Below, in pieces: positions 1-10,120 of a stretch of DNA of 17,917 bases. Both the position numbers and the translations under genes were made by a program. Origin of the DNA: Trachelipus rathkii (Eukaryota > Arthropoda > Malacostraca > Isopoda > Trachelipodidae); assembly GCA_015478945.1 (NCBI GenBank), contig JABUQX010032350.1, positions 1 through 17,917 on the forward strand, read 5' to 3'. The first letter of the stretch is position 1. Every line of letters starts with the position of its first letter. Below the pieces are notes generated by a model. It was not told the DNA's origin. It saw only the letters and a program-made list of their open reading frames with translations, and did no database searches.

Positions 1-9
1 GGAGAGAGA

Positions 10-690
10 TATGGGGAAACAAGCAACCTGCACTTTTTTGCCTCTAAGAGACGTCACTTTCAGGTGTTTTTTCCTGTGTCTGTAGTCATTGTTCGGCGTT
101 TTCAATCTTTTCAGAACTAATTGTTTTGACATGATTTTTGTAGTCAAGCGTTCTACAATTTTTTCAGAAACATGACTTCAAACTTGAACAACATCTAGGT
201 GGGTCTATTAAGCCACAAAAGGCAAATGTTAGTTTTTTGATTTTTGGAAAATTGGTGCTACATCAAATTAAAAAAAAATAAAGTAGGGTTTTTGAGATTC
301 GACATTGTCTAGGAGTCACTAATCTTGCCGAAAAATATAAAAGACGGTAAGAATATGTTGCAAATTTGTGCGTAAGAGACCCAAATCCTATTGTATATTT
401 CACAGTTTGAAGTCATTTCGAAAGAAATTTGTGAGAAGTTTTGGATATACGAAACAGATTCATTAATTACAAATAAAAATTTAGTTCTGAAAAATGAAAA
501 CGCCGAAACGAAGTTATCTACAGACACCAGAAAAACAACTGAAATGACGGTTTCTAGAGTCAAAAAAGCTGCGGTTTGCTAATAAACACCATCAAAATGT
601 TTCTGAAAATTTAAGATTTTATATGTCCCTGTTTTAGGTTGGGGCTAAAAATAGGGGTCCAAAATCCACAATATTGGATGCTGCTTAGGC
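10..690. repeat. Long inverted repeat (hairpin), copy 1
   Basis: The left arm (about 10-260) and right arm (about 308-620) are reverse complements of each other, with many small indels. Examples are GTGTCTGTAGTCATTGTTCG near 76 against its complement near 513-533, and GAAACATGACTTCAAACTTG near 168 against the complement near 405-425. The loop is about 45 bases around an A run near 270. The right arm extends further (to about 690) than the left arm, which is cut by the window start. No credible protein is encoded; short frames across the arms arise from the palindrome. Confidence 0.85.
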
Positions 691-1038
691 GACAACTGAA
701 AGATAAATATACTATTTAATGGGAAACTAAGCTTTGATAAAGGTGTCCTAATTATTTATTATTATTTATTATTATTATTATTATTATTATCATTATTATT
801 AATTATGTATTTATTTATATTGAAATTTTTTATATGAATTTGATTCTTTTTCAAATTTATTTAACATTTTTTATGTCATTTTATTTTCAATTATTATAAT
901 TTTGGGAGTGAAATCTATGAAATTTTTATTTACTGCTACCAAAGATTATACATTTAATTACCTATTTATCTAAAAACTTTCGCTTTAAATAAACTTCTTT
1001 TAAAAGTCTCAATTTTTCCCCCCATTATAACTATTTCA
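691..1038. other. AT-rich shared flank with ATT microsatellite, no gene
   Basis: This stretch contains an (ATT)n run at about 750-806 followed by AT-rich sequence that matches 6000-6260 in copy 2. It has no convincing reading frame. Homology with copy 2 becomes weak near 1005, just before the TA tract. Confidence 0.6.
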
Positions 1039-1062
1039 GTATATATATATTAATATATATAT

Positions 1063-1097
<35 letters not shown>

Positions 1098-1102
1098 ATA
1101 TA

Positions 1103-1174
<72 letters not shown>

Positions 1175-1210
1175 TATATATATAATATATTTATATATAT
1201 ATTATAATAG
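1039..1210. repeat. (TA)n microsatellite
   Basis: This is an almost pure TA dinucleotide tract with a few interruptions. It occupies the place where copy 2 has a longer TA tract interrupted by a ~1-kb element. Confidence 0.95.
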
Positions 1211-1639
1211 TATAAAGATTGTATAAATTTTAAGAAAAAGAAAAAGAAAATTATTTTATAATTTTCCCAATGGGATAAAATTTGTTATTAAGAGGCCTCG
1301 CCTTAGCGATAATTATAATTACTCTTTGAACTGAACAAACCACTGACACATTGAATGATGGAACTGGTTCATATTTTAGTGTTAAAGCAAATGACAGTGC
1401 TAATGCCGTCCCGAGTTATTGTCCCGGTTCACCTGTATTAATGCATATGAATGAAGCTTCCGCATCTGCCGTAGAACTAACTGTTGAAAATCGTTGTTTG
1501 ATTATTGGAAATTACATTACTCAAAATAGAATTACTGACAATCTAAAATTTGATTTATTAACAAATCCATAGCAAACACTAATGCAACTTGCTAACTTTA
1601 AACAAGAATATCACAAGGAGGCAAAATGGTTTCGCTTTA

Positions 1640-1870
1640 AACGATTGGCTAAATCAATACAATTCGTTGTGTATATTCAAAAAAATTAAACCGGACCCTT
1701 TAAATGTAAATTATGCGTGTTATTTAGGCCTTGTGTCATAAAGAGGGTTTTTTGGGTTCGATTATTGTCAGACCATCTAAAATATAAAGACTTTTGCACT
1801 CACAATGCAAGGAAACCATGTTAATCTCAGTGGGCAAGAGACGCTGCCTGTAGTGCAGGGAGAAATTTTG
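1640..1870 (+). other. TTF-type zinc finger region of hAT copy 1
   Basis: A short stretch encodes CKLC (TGT 1705 and TGC 1714), followed by the aromatic and hydrophobic pattern typical of TTF-type fingers in this hAT group and a downstream histidine-containing segment. It is frameshifted compared with the equivalent region in copy 2. In this family the finger binds DNA near the transposon ends. Confidence 0.6.
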
Positions 1871-3425
1871 AACAAATAATTTTAAATAAACGTGTTAATG
1901 TTTTTGAACAATTAAATAATGCTGAAATTATAGAAAAAAAATAGACAAAAATTGTTGCCAATAATATCAACTTTGATCTTCTGTGGAACCCATGATCTAG
2001 CTGTTCAAGGGGCAGTACTTCAGATACTGGTAATTTTTCGGATTTTGTTAAATTTCAGAGTTGAAGCTGGTGATGCTGTGCTTACTGAGCATTTACAATC
2101 AAGTGGAGTAATCAAAATACACATCATATATGGTCCAGAATGAGCTCATATCCATATGCGGGAAAATTTATGAAAACATTGTGGATGAAGTGAACGATAG
2201 TGAATACTTTTCACTTTTAGCGGATGAAACAGCAGACATTTCGGGGGTGGAGGAGCAGTCAATTGGCGTTCGTTTCGTTGATAAGGAGTTGAAATATTGA
2301 GAATATTTTTATGGTTTTACTACGTGAAAAATTAAAAGCTGAAAGATGATAGCAGAAGCCATTTTTAATTGACTTACCAGAGAAGCATTACAATTTAAAT
2401 ATATAATAAAGTCGTTGGACTTGGATTTGATGGATGCTCAACCATGGCTGGAAAAGAAAATGGAGTACAGAAAATAATAAGAAATCAATATCCCAAGGTC
2501 AAATTTTTCCACTGTGCTTCTCATCGCTTAAATTTAGTTGTTAATGACTTGAATCTTGTTCCCGAATTTCGAAATACTGTGGGCACAGTGAAAGAAGTTA
2601 TAAGATTTTTTCGTGATAGCCCATTGCGTAGGAAACTGAATGAAATATACCAATGCTACTGCGAACAGATGTTTCAAAATACAAGTCCACCCCAAATTTG
2701 TTTGAAAATTTCATTCACGAGTTAAAATCAGTTTTGGAGAACTTTGTCATCAGATTCAGAAGTAAACTAAGGCCACAGAACAGCAGCATTTCAAACTTTC
2801 CGTCAGCAAAAGGAACTCCTAAATTCATTGTTATTTCCTTAGTTATCATGGCCAAGTATTCCTCTTTCTTTGAACTGATCGAACATTTCTTCAAACTAAA
2901 ACTATCAATCTGGAAAAGAGGTTCACAGTCACGTTGAAAAGGTGTTAGAAATAGTAAAAAACAATAGAGACGAAAAACATGTCGCGTCTGTTTTCAAGGA
3001 ACTTTTTACCAGTGTTAAGGAACTTACAGATTTTTTTTTTTTTATAGAATTTTTAATGCACGTATAGTGTCCCAAACAGAATGCAAACCTAAACGCTTTT
3101 CATGTAGTTCTGTGGAGGATTCTTTCAGGGGTTCTCTATTTATACCATACCTAGATTCACTGATTTCATCTCTGCATATCAGATTTTTGGACGACAACAC
3201 CAAAATTTCTCTGTATTTTACATCCCTCTAGAATTAAAAATTTAACAATTTCTGAGTAAAACAGAAAAATTGAATCACTTTAAACTATATACAATATTGA
3301 GACCTGGAAAGGTAAAGCAGAATAATGGTTCAACTTAAGGAAGAAATCAGATGGGGACTAAGGGTTAGATGTAGACGAAAATGTGTGCTATTGTGAACTG
3401 ATCCTAAAACATTGCGCTTTTTCCC

Positions 3426-3605
3426 CTTGTTGTTTTACAAGCAATTAAAATTCTTAAAACGCTTCCACCAACGACTTGCACAATTGGAAGATCATTCAGC
3501 ACTTTAAGAAGAGTTAAAACTTGGCTAAGGTCAACCATTCCTGAAGATCGATTAAATGGATTTTGTTTGCTCAGTGTTCACAGAGAAAAAGTTTTGAAAA
3601 AAAAA
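3426..3605 (+). other. hATC dimerisation region of hAT copy 1
   Basis: The frame beginning at 3426 reads LVVLQAIKILKTLPPTTCT and continues through RSFSTLRRVKTWLRS and EDRLNGFCLLSVHREKV. This is the conserved C-terminal hAT dimerisation block, in which Ser and Arg follow the Cys/Glu-rich turn. It is one of the best preserved parts of the gene and fixes the superfamily assignment. Confidence 0.85.
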
Positions 3606-3659
3606 CACAACTAATTGATGATGTTATAACAGAATTTGAAAAGAAGAAGAAGAATTAAA

Positions 3660-4079
3660 TTTTATTTCTCAAATAAATAATTTAACCGAAATAAAAAACA
3701 ATAAATTAGTTATTTTAAGTGCTTGCCTCAACCAAATCCAAATAAATTTTCGAAACTACTTTTTATAGTTCATTTACTTTGTGCATTAAAGTTAACTTAA
3801 AAAGGTCATGATATGACTTTACACAGTCTTTTCCCATTTAATTTCTGACTGGACATAGTTTGAATTAAGCATTCAATAAATCGAACATTATTATGATCAA
3901 TATTAATTTGGATTCAAATAGTAAATACATTGCCGCCGGTGCGTACTTAGACAGGAGACCAGGAGAAAAAAAAAAAAAAAAAAACTGCCAAAAAAAAATT
4001 CTTAGAGTACGTCATTATATATATATACTATTATATATAATATATATTATATATATATTAATATTATATATAAATATAT

Positions 4080-4115
<36 letters not shown>

Positions 4116-4192
4116 TTCCTTGTGAAATTCAAATTAAAAAAAAATCTGGCCCCCCCTTAGATTTCATCCTGCCGGCGCCCATGTATATATAT
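3660..4192. other. 3' flank of hAT copy 1 with TA tract and GC-rich end
   Basis: This AT-rich non-coding sequence is shared with 10120-10638. It holds CCGCCGGTGCGTAC near 3932, a poly-A run at 3966-3983, a TA tract at about 4015-4113, and CCCCCCCTTAG followed by CCTGCCGGCGCCCATG ending at 4183. Read on the other strand, the last piece starts CATGGGCGCCGGCAGG. This resembles GC-rich terminal inverted repeats of hAT elements and may be the 3' end of the transposon; I could not find a matching 5' end. Confidence 0.4.
4015..4113. repeat. (TA)n microsatellite
   Basis: This interrupted TA tract lies within the 3' flank of the hAT remnant. The same position in copy 2 (10468-10559) also holds a TA tract. 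Confidence 0.9.
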
Positions 4193-4725
4193 CAGGGTTG
4201 GGGATTTTTTGAGAAAAAAATCAATTTTTGATTTTTTGGATTTTTTTGGATTTTTTGAGATTCGTGACGTCACGCGAAATAAATTTGTAGACAAAAATTT
4301 TTTTTTAAACTTTGATTAAGTATTATTTTTAACCCTAGGCCCTATATCTGAGTTCAAAATCTTAAAATAGGGCTTATAGTCTATGACACAATGAAACCGC
4401 AACACTAAAGAGTGTTATTTGTAATAATGATAATATATTACATCAGAAATAAAAGAAACATGTTTGAAACATGATCTTTTGTTGACATTTTTATAATGTA
4501 GAAATTTGAAACAGAGTAGCCTTCGCTATGCAATAATTTTTTCCTTTATAATTTCTTTATTTTCATTATAAATTTTAATCCTTGAAATATCAATAAAAAA
4601 ACATTATAAAATAATAGAACAGAGCGAATTGGGAAAAATGGGACAGGGATACTGAAAAATTGGGACAAACAATCAGTGAAGAAAATCAGTTGAAAAAGTC
4701 ATTGAATTTTTCTGTCCAATCCCTG
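4193..4725. mobile_element. Non-autonomous hAT-like element (MITE), copy 1
   Basis: The left end is CAGGGTTGGGGATTTTTTGA and the right end reads CAGGGATTGGACAGAAAAAT on the opposite strand. This gives short terminal inverted repeats starting CAGGG, typical of hAT elements. Subterminal GATTTTTT motifs repeat several times inside both ends. It is about 533 bp, has no open frame and lies in TA-rich DNA (ATATATAT on the left, ATATAATA on the right), so a target duplication cannot be proven. It also contains TTCGTGACGTCACGCG. A homologue is at the same relative place in copy 2, so the insertion predates the duplication. Confidence 0.75.
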
Positions 4726-4889
4726 ATATAATAATTATATTATATATATAATAATATAATATAAGTATAATTGATCAGATAATATAATATATATAACGTA
4801 TACATATATATATATATATAGTATATATTATATATATATATATATATAATATATATATATAATAATATAATATATATATATATATATAT
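4726..4889. repeat. (TA)n-rich microsatellite tract
   Basis: TA-rich sequence with interruptions directly abuts the right end of the CAGGG-ended element. It corresponds to 11175-11421 in copy 2. Confidence 0.9.
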
Positions 4890-5269
4890 TGTTTTTGAAC
4901 CGAGAATATTGCTCTAATTTAAATTGAATGAAATTTATAATCAGCATATATTTGTTCTTGATACATTTTTTTTTTTTTGTTAACTCTGATATTGTAAAAT
5001 ATATTTAGTCATTGATGTAGGGAATATATTAGCCATTTAGATTTTTTTCATTTCTTGGAAGGAGGATCTCTTTCTTTTGATTATTACTATCAGCCCTACT
5101 ATTAGCCCTATCTCTTTAGCCTCCCCTACTCTGCCCTCCCCTATTTCTGGCTGTAACTTCAGTTAAAATATATTTCTGACCTATGAACTGTACGACAACT
5201 GATAAATTTCTGTCATAAAAAGAGAAGTCTTTTTAGGGCAACAATTTATCATTCCCTTTGTTTTTTAAT
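4890..5269. other. AT-rich and C-rich spacer, no gene
   Basis: Bases 4890-5090 match 11422-11628 and end the duplicated unit. Bases 5091-5165 are unusually pyrimidine-rich, with CCCTA-type repeats (CCCTACTATTAGCCCTATC). No coding frame or RNA gene is recognisable. Confidence 0.5.
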
Positions 5270-5985
5270 AATGGGAGGATTCAATATTGGGAATTTGGGA
5301 CCGTCCATTTTAACGCTCCCACCGCTAAAAATGGAACATTAAAATTCTAATTTTCAGACAATTTTGATGGGGAAACAAGCAAACCGCAGCTTTTTTTGGC
5401 CTCTAGAACGTCATTTTCAGGTGTTTTTCTGTGTCTGTAGTCATTGTTTCGGCGTTTTCATTTTTTCAGAACCTAATTTTTTGACAATTTTTCGTATCAA
5501 CTTCTACAATTTTTTTTCGAAATGACTTCAAACTTGAAACATACATAGTGGGTCTATTAAGCACAAAAGGCAAATGTTAGTTTTTTGATTTTTGGAAAAT
5601 TGTGCACATCAAATAAAAAAAAAAAGTAGGTTTTGAAATTCGACATTGCTGAGCACAATCTTCCAAAAATCAAAAAACTAACAATGTGCAATTTGTGCGT
5701 AGATAGACCCATCATTATAGTTTCAAAGTTTAGAAGTCATTTCGAAAGAAATTGTAGAAGTTGATACGAAAAAATATCAAAAAATTAGGTTCTGAAAAAA
5801 TGAAAACGCCGAAACAATTACTACAGACACAGAAAAACACCTGAAAATGACGTTCTAGAGGTCAAAAAAGCTGCGGTTTGCTAATAACACCATCAAAATT
5901 TTCTGAAAATTAAGAATTTTATGTCCCTTTTTAGGTTGGGGCTAAAATAGGGGTCCCAAAATCCACAATATTGGATGCTGCCCTT
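5270..5985. repeat. Long inverted repeat (hairpin), copy 2, complete
   Basis: This is a near-complete palindrome about 715 bp long. The arms pair from CAATATTGG (5282) against its partner near 5973, inward to TTGTGC (5600-5605) against GCACAA (5653-5658), leaving a loop of about 47 bases centred near 5628. Landmarks include AGCAAACCGCAGC at 5378 against GCTGCGGTTTGCT at 5870. The arms are homologous but not identical. It resembles a foldback element or a MITE with very long terminal inverted repeats. The outer ends are not sharply defined and no target-site duplication is evident. Transcription through it would give a long hairpin RNA. Confidence 0.85.
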
Positions 5986-6041
5986 AGGAAACTGAAATAA
6001 ATATATATCTTAATGGGAAATCTACTTTGAAAATGTGTCTA

Positions 6042-6083
<42 letters not shown>

Positions 6084-6275
6084 GAAATTTAATATGAATT
6101 TGATTCTTTTTCAAATTTATTTTTATTTTTATTCATTTTATTTCAATTATTATAATTTTTGGGAGTGAAATTATGAAATTTTTATTACTTGCTACCAAGA
6201 TTTATACATTTAATACCTATTTCATCTAACTTTGCTTTAAATAAAGCTTCTTAAAACTTCTATGTTGTGGAGAGC
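5986..6275. other. AT-rich flank with ATT microsatellite, no gene
   Basis: This is the counterpart of 691-1005. It has a cleaner (ATT)n run at about 6041-6084. No gene is seen. Confidence 0.6.
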
Positions 6276-6325
6276 CATTTAGTATATAGTATACTATAGT
6301 ATATATATATATATATATAATATAT

Positions 6326-6371
<46 letters not shown>

Positions 6372-6430
6372 ATATATATATATGATATATATATATACTT
6401 ATATATATATATATGATATTAATAATTATA

Positions 6431-6473
<43 letters not shown>

Positions 6474-6532
6474 ATAATACTATAATATATATATAATATT
6501 ATAATCATATATAATATATATATATATATATA
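6276..6532. repeat. (TA)n microsatellite, left of inserted element
   Basis: This long TA tract has TAA and TATTA interruptions. Together with the TA tract at 7543-7669 it flanks the element at 6533-7545, as if that element had inserted into one original TA tract like the one at 1039-1210. Confidence 0.95.
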
Positions 6533-7545
6533 GCAGTTCCCGGGTGGGGTGACGTGGACCACTTTAAGGTATAACTTGGTCTCCCGACTCCTCCCCTATT
6601 TTACCTTGTAGAGATTTTTTTTTAATCTAAATCACGGCCCTATAGTCGGCCATAAGCACACAAAAAAATGAATAATGTAATTCATATAATTAAAAAGTAT
6701 TTATTAAAGTTTTGAATAACGCCGAGTCAGCATGACCGTGGAGGGGGGAAGCGGACCACCATTGAGGGGTGACTCGGACCAATCTGTTTAAATTCGTCTT
6801 TTACATTTTAATTTCAATTTTTAATTTTTAATTTTATAACTTAATATAATAATTAGTTTTATCATATTAAAATTCGTAATAAGTAATAAAAATGTCAATA
6901 TGATACATAAAATAAGAATAAAAATAGGTGGTCCGATTCACCCCTCCTCTCCGCCCAAAAATTTTGACACTTTTTTGAACTCGTTTTTTTTTTATTCAAA
7001 TTTCATGTTTTAAAAAATTTTCACTTTAATATAAAGTGACTTTATTCATTTAAATTAATGTTACGTAAAGTAAAAATGTCAATAATATACGTAAAGATTA
7101 CGAAAACCAATGGTGGTCCGAGCCACCCCCTCCATCAATTTTTTACGGCGGTGAATCGGAGCCCCAAAGTTAGCCCCGTTTTTTGCCACTAATACTGTTT
7201 TGATCAAAAATTTACTTTGCCAGTTTAAAGCTAACATACTCGAGTATCCACTGAAAAATAATTAAAATCGATCCACAATTTTTCATTTTATAACGAAGTT
7301 TAAAAAAAAACACATTAAAGTGACAGTTCTATGAAGGAAAATTTTGTACCCCTAATTTCTACATTTTTTAAAAATATAAAAACTTTCTAGAATTAAATAT
7401 GATCTAAATAAAACTTGTAAGTACTACCCGCGTGGCTATAAAATGAACGATAACAGATTTTTTTTTTTTTTAATTATTTTTATTTATTTAGATATTTAGA
7501 ATCACCCCCCCTAAAGAGGCGGGCCTGGTCACCCGCCCGACGCTA
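6533..7545. mobile_element. ~1-kb non-autonomous element with iterated GGGGTGAxTCGGACC motif
   Basis: The element is present only in copy 2 and is embedded in TA repeats. The left end reads TATATAGCAGTTCCCGGGTG and the right end, on the other strand, TATATAGCGTCGGGCGGGTG, so the termini are imperfect inverted repeats. A GC-rich motif close to GGGGTGAxTCGGACCAC recurs at 6546-6562(+), 6743-6760(+, partial), 6766-6781(+), 6927-6944(-), 7112-7130(-), 7147-7165(+, diverged) and 7521-7538(-, diverged). The DNA between motifs is AT-rich with no credible coding frame. It behaves like a MITE-type insertion; I cannot assign a superfamily. Confidence 0.6.
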
Positions 7546-7594
7546 TATAATATATAATATATTATATATATATAATATAATATAATATATAAGT

Positions 7595-7627
<33 letters not shown>

Positions 7628-7669
7628 AAAATATAATATAAATATTATATATAAATTATATATAAAAAG
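7543..7669. repeat. (TA)n microsatellite, right of inserted element
   Basis: This TA/TAA tract lies between the right end of the ~1-kb element and the hAT transposase remnant. Reading frames through it are artefacts of the repeat. Confidence 0.9.
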
Positions 7670-8082
7670 ATTGCTGGAAAAATTTAACAAAGAAAAAAAT
7701 TTAAATTTTAAATTTTTCAGACAAATGGATAAATTTGTTATAAGAGGCCTCGCCTTAGCGATAATTATAATTACTCTTTGACTGAACAAACCACTGACAC
7801 ATTGAATGATGGAACTGGTTCATATTTTAGTGTTAATGCAAATAACAGTGCTTATGCCGTGCCGAGTATTGTCGGCACCTGTATTAATCATATGAATGAA
7901 GCTTCCGCATCTGCCGTAGAACCAACTGTTGAAAATCGTTGTTTGATTATTGGAAATTACATTACTCAAAATAGAATTACTGACAATCTAAAATTTGATT
8001 TATTAACAAATCCATGCAAACCACTAAGCACTTGCAACTTTAAGCAAGATATCACAGGAGGCAAAATGGTTTTCCTTTACGA

Positions 8083-8310
8083 TTGGCTAAATCAATACAA
8101 TTCGTTGTTAGTATATTCAAAAAAATTAAAACCGGACCCTTCTGTAAATTATGCGTGTTATTTAGGCCTTGTGTCAAAAGAGGGTTTTTGGGTTCATTTA
8201 TTGTCAGACCAATCTTTAAAATAATAAAGACTTTCACTCACACTATGCAAGGACCCGATGTTACATTTCAGTGGCATATGACGCTGACTGTAGCAGGGAA
8301 GAAATTTGAA
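8083..8310 (+). other. TTF-type zinc finger region of hAT copy 2
   Basis: An uninterrupted frame shows GPFCKLCVLF at about residues 18-27, then a downstream His-containing stretch (QWHMTLTVAGKKFEQ near residues 63-77). This spacing of a CxxC pair followed by histidines is that of TTF-type fingers at the N-terminus of this hAT group. Confidence 0.65.
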
Positions 8311-9893
8311 CAAATAATTTATAAATAAACGTGTTAATGTTTTTGAACAATTAAATAATGCTGAAATTATAGAAAAAAAATAGACAAAAATTGTTGCCAA
8401 TAATATCAACTTTGATCTTCTGTGGAACCCATGATCTAGCTGTTCAAGGCAGTACTGCAGATACTGGTAATTTTTCGGATTTGGTTAAATTCGAACGTTG
8501 AAGCTGGTGATGGCTGTGTTGAGTGAAATAAATGGCTGGAAAGGTAATCAAAAAATACACATCATATATGGTCCAGAATGAGCTCATATCCATATGCGAG
8601 AAAATTTATGAAAACATTGTGGATGAAAGTGAACGATATGAATATCTTTTCACTTTAGCGGATGAAACAGCAAGACATTTCGGGGGATGGAGGAGCAGTC
8701 AATTGGGCGTTCGTTTCGTTGAATAAGAGTTGAAAAGTTTGAGAATAATTATTTAGGTTTACTACGTTGAACCAAAATTAAAAGCTGAAGAAGTAATAGC
8801 AGAAGTCATTTTATTGACTACCAGAGAAAGCTTACAATTTAAATATTAATAAAGTCGTTGGACTTGGATTTGATGGATGCTTAACCATGGCTGGAAAAAA
8901 ATAAATAGAATTTGAAAAATAAATAGAAATCAATATCCCAAGGTCAAATTTTTCCACTGTGTGCTTCTCATCGCTTAAATTTAGTTGTTTAAATGACTTG
9001 AATCTTTGTTCCGAATTTATGAAATTACTGTGGGCAACAGTGAAAGAAGTTATAAAGATTTTTTTCGTGATAGGCCCATTGCGTAGAAACTGAAATGAAA
9101 TATACCAATGCTATGCGAAACAAGATGGTCCTCAAAATACAAGTCCATCAAAATTTGTTTTGAAAATTTCATTCACGTTAAATCAGTTTTGGAAACTTTG
9201 TCATCAGATTCAGAAGTAACTAAGGCCACAGGAACAGCAGCATTTCAACTTTCGTCAGCAAAAGGAACTCCTAAATTCATTATTTGCTTAGTTATCATGG
9301 CCAAGTATTCCTCTTACTTTGAGCCTGTCACGAACATTCTTCAAACTAAAACTATCATCTGGAAATGAGGTCAACAGTCACGTGGAAAATAGGTGTTTAG
9401 AAATTAGTAAAAAACAATGAGACCGAAAAACATGTCGCGTCGTCTGTTTTCAAGGAACTTTTTACCAGTGTTAAGGAACTTACAGATTTTTTTTTTATAG
9501 AATTCTCAATGCCACGTATAGTGTCCAAACAAATGCAAAAACCTAACTTTTCGTGTAGTTATGTGGAGGAAAATTTCAGGGTTTCTCTATTTATACCATA
9601 CCTAGATTCACTGATTTCATCTCTGCATATCAGATTTTTGGACGACAATCAGAAATACCAACATTTTTCTGTATTTTACAATCCCTCTAAATTAAAAATT
9701 TAACAATTTCTGAGTAAAACAGAAAAATTGAATCACTTTAAACTATATACAATATTGAGAACTGGAAAGGTAAAGCAGAATAATGGTTCAACTTAAGGAA
9801 GAAATCAGATGGGGACTAAGGGTTAGATGTAGACGAAAATGTGTGCTATAGTGAACTGATCCTAAAACATTGCGCTTTTTCCCCTTGTTGTTT

Positions 9894-10060
9894 TACAAGC
9901 AATTAAAATTCTTCAAACGCTTCCACCAACGACTTGCACAATTGGGCAAGATCATCAGCACTTTAAGAAGAGGTTATAAACTTTAGCTAAGGTCCAACCA
10001 TCTGAAGACGAGTTATATGGTTTTGTTGCTGCAGTGTTCACAAGAGAAAAAGTTTTGAAA
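9894..10060 (+). other. hATC dimerisation region of hAT copy 2
   Basis: It matches copy 1 residue for residue at the start (LVVLQAIKIL then QTLPPTTCT) but loses frame near 9945 and again near 9970-10020 through single-base insertions and deletions. Confidence 0.75.
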
Positions 10061-10120
10061 AAAAAGCACAACTAATTGATGATGTTATAACAGAATTTGA
10101 AAAGAAAAGAAGAATTAAAT

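Larger units (their letters stand above)
1270..3658 (+). pseudogene. hAT-superfamily transposase remnant, copy 1
   Basis: This is a broken transposase gene of the cut-and-paste hAT superfamily (TTF zinc finger, DUF4371-like, hATC type, as in ZMYM/P52rIPK-like proteins). The likely start is the ATG at 1270, and the frame is lost many times. Visible parts are an N-terminal region with NEASASAVELTVENRC near 1450-1495; a TTF-type finger with CKLC at 1705-1716; the first acidic motif LADETADIS around 2217-2243; GFDGCSTMAGKENG at about 2423-2464, holding the probable second catalytic Asp (GAT 2429-2431); HCASHRLNLVV near 2512-2544; a damaged TRW motif near 2661; FIPYLDSLISSLHIRFLDD near 3137-3195; and the C-terminal hATC dimerisation region (RSFSTLRRVKTWLRS, about 3490-3535) ending near 3658. 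The longest intact piece, 2444-2725, covers the RNase H-like core. Copy 2 keeps some motifs that are broken here. Family assignment is firm; activity as written is not possible. Confidence 0.85.
1..5090 (+). repeat. Copy 1 of a large direct duplication (5' end cut by window)
   Basis: This copy matches about 5367-11628 in the same order and orientation: palindrome, ATT run, TA tract, hAT transposase remnant, 3' flank, CAGGG-ended element, TA tract and a final unique-looking stretch. The match stops sharply after GATTATTACT at about 5090, where copy 2 continues with different sequence at about 11628. The first nine bases of the window do not match copy 2. Most differences are small indels. A ~1-kb insertion found in copy 2 is absent here. 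It could be a true tandem duplication, or two haplotypes wrongly joined in assembly. Confidence 0.85.
7725..10120 (+). pseudogene. hAT-superfamily transposase remnant, copy 2
   Basis: This is the same transposase as at 1270-3658. The likely start is ATG 7725, with a frameshift within about 30 codons. The frame from 7778 covers the N-terminal region (148 codons) up to the finger, where it shifts; the frame from 8083 carries FCKLCVLF with the two Cys at 8143 and 8152. Then come KKYTSYMVQNELISICEKIY (about 8553-8612), LADETA with the first acidic Asp at 8661, GFDG with the second Asp at 8872, ASHRLNLVV near 8965-8991, LCETRWSSKYKSI at 9111-9149 (intact here, broken in copy 1), FIPYLDSLISSLHIRFLDD at about 9590-9646, and hATC from 9894. 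The GFDG core is more damaged than in copy 1. The two copies break at different places, mostly at one- or two-base indels. It is non-functional as written. Confidence 0.85.

Noticed and set aside
309..582. Short open frames on both strands across the first palindrome
   Set aside because: They lie in the palindrome arm, show no family pattern and are not conserved in copy 2; they follow from the inverted repeat.
3893..4081. 62-codon frame in the hAT 3' flank
   Set aside because: Lysine run from poly-A and Tyr/Ile repeats from the TA tract; not preserved in copy 2.
7562..7789. 75-codon minus-strand frame
   Set aside because: Largely Tyr/Ile repeats from the TA microsatellite, overlapping the start of the transposase on the other strand.
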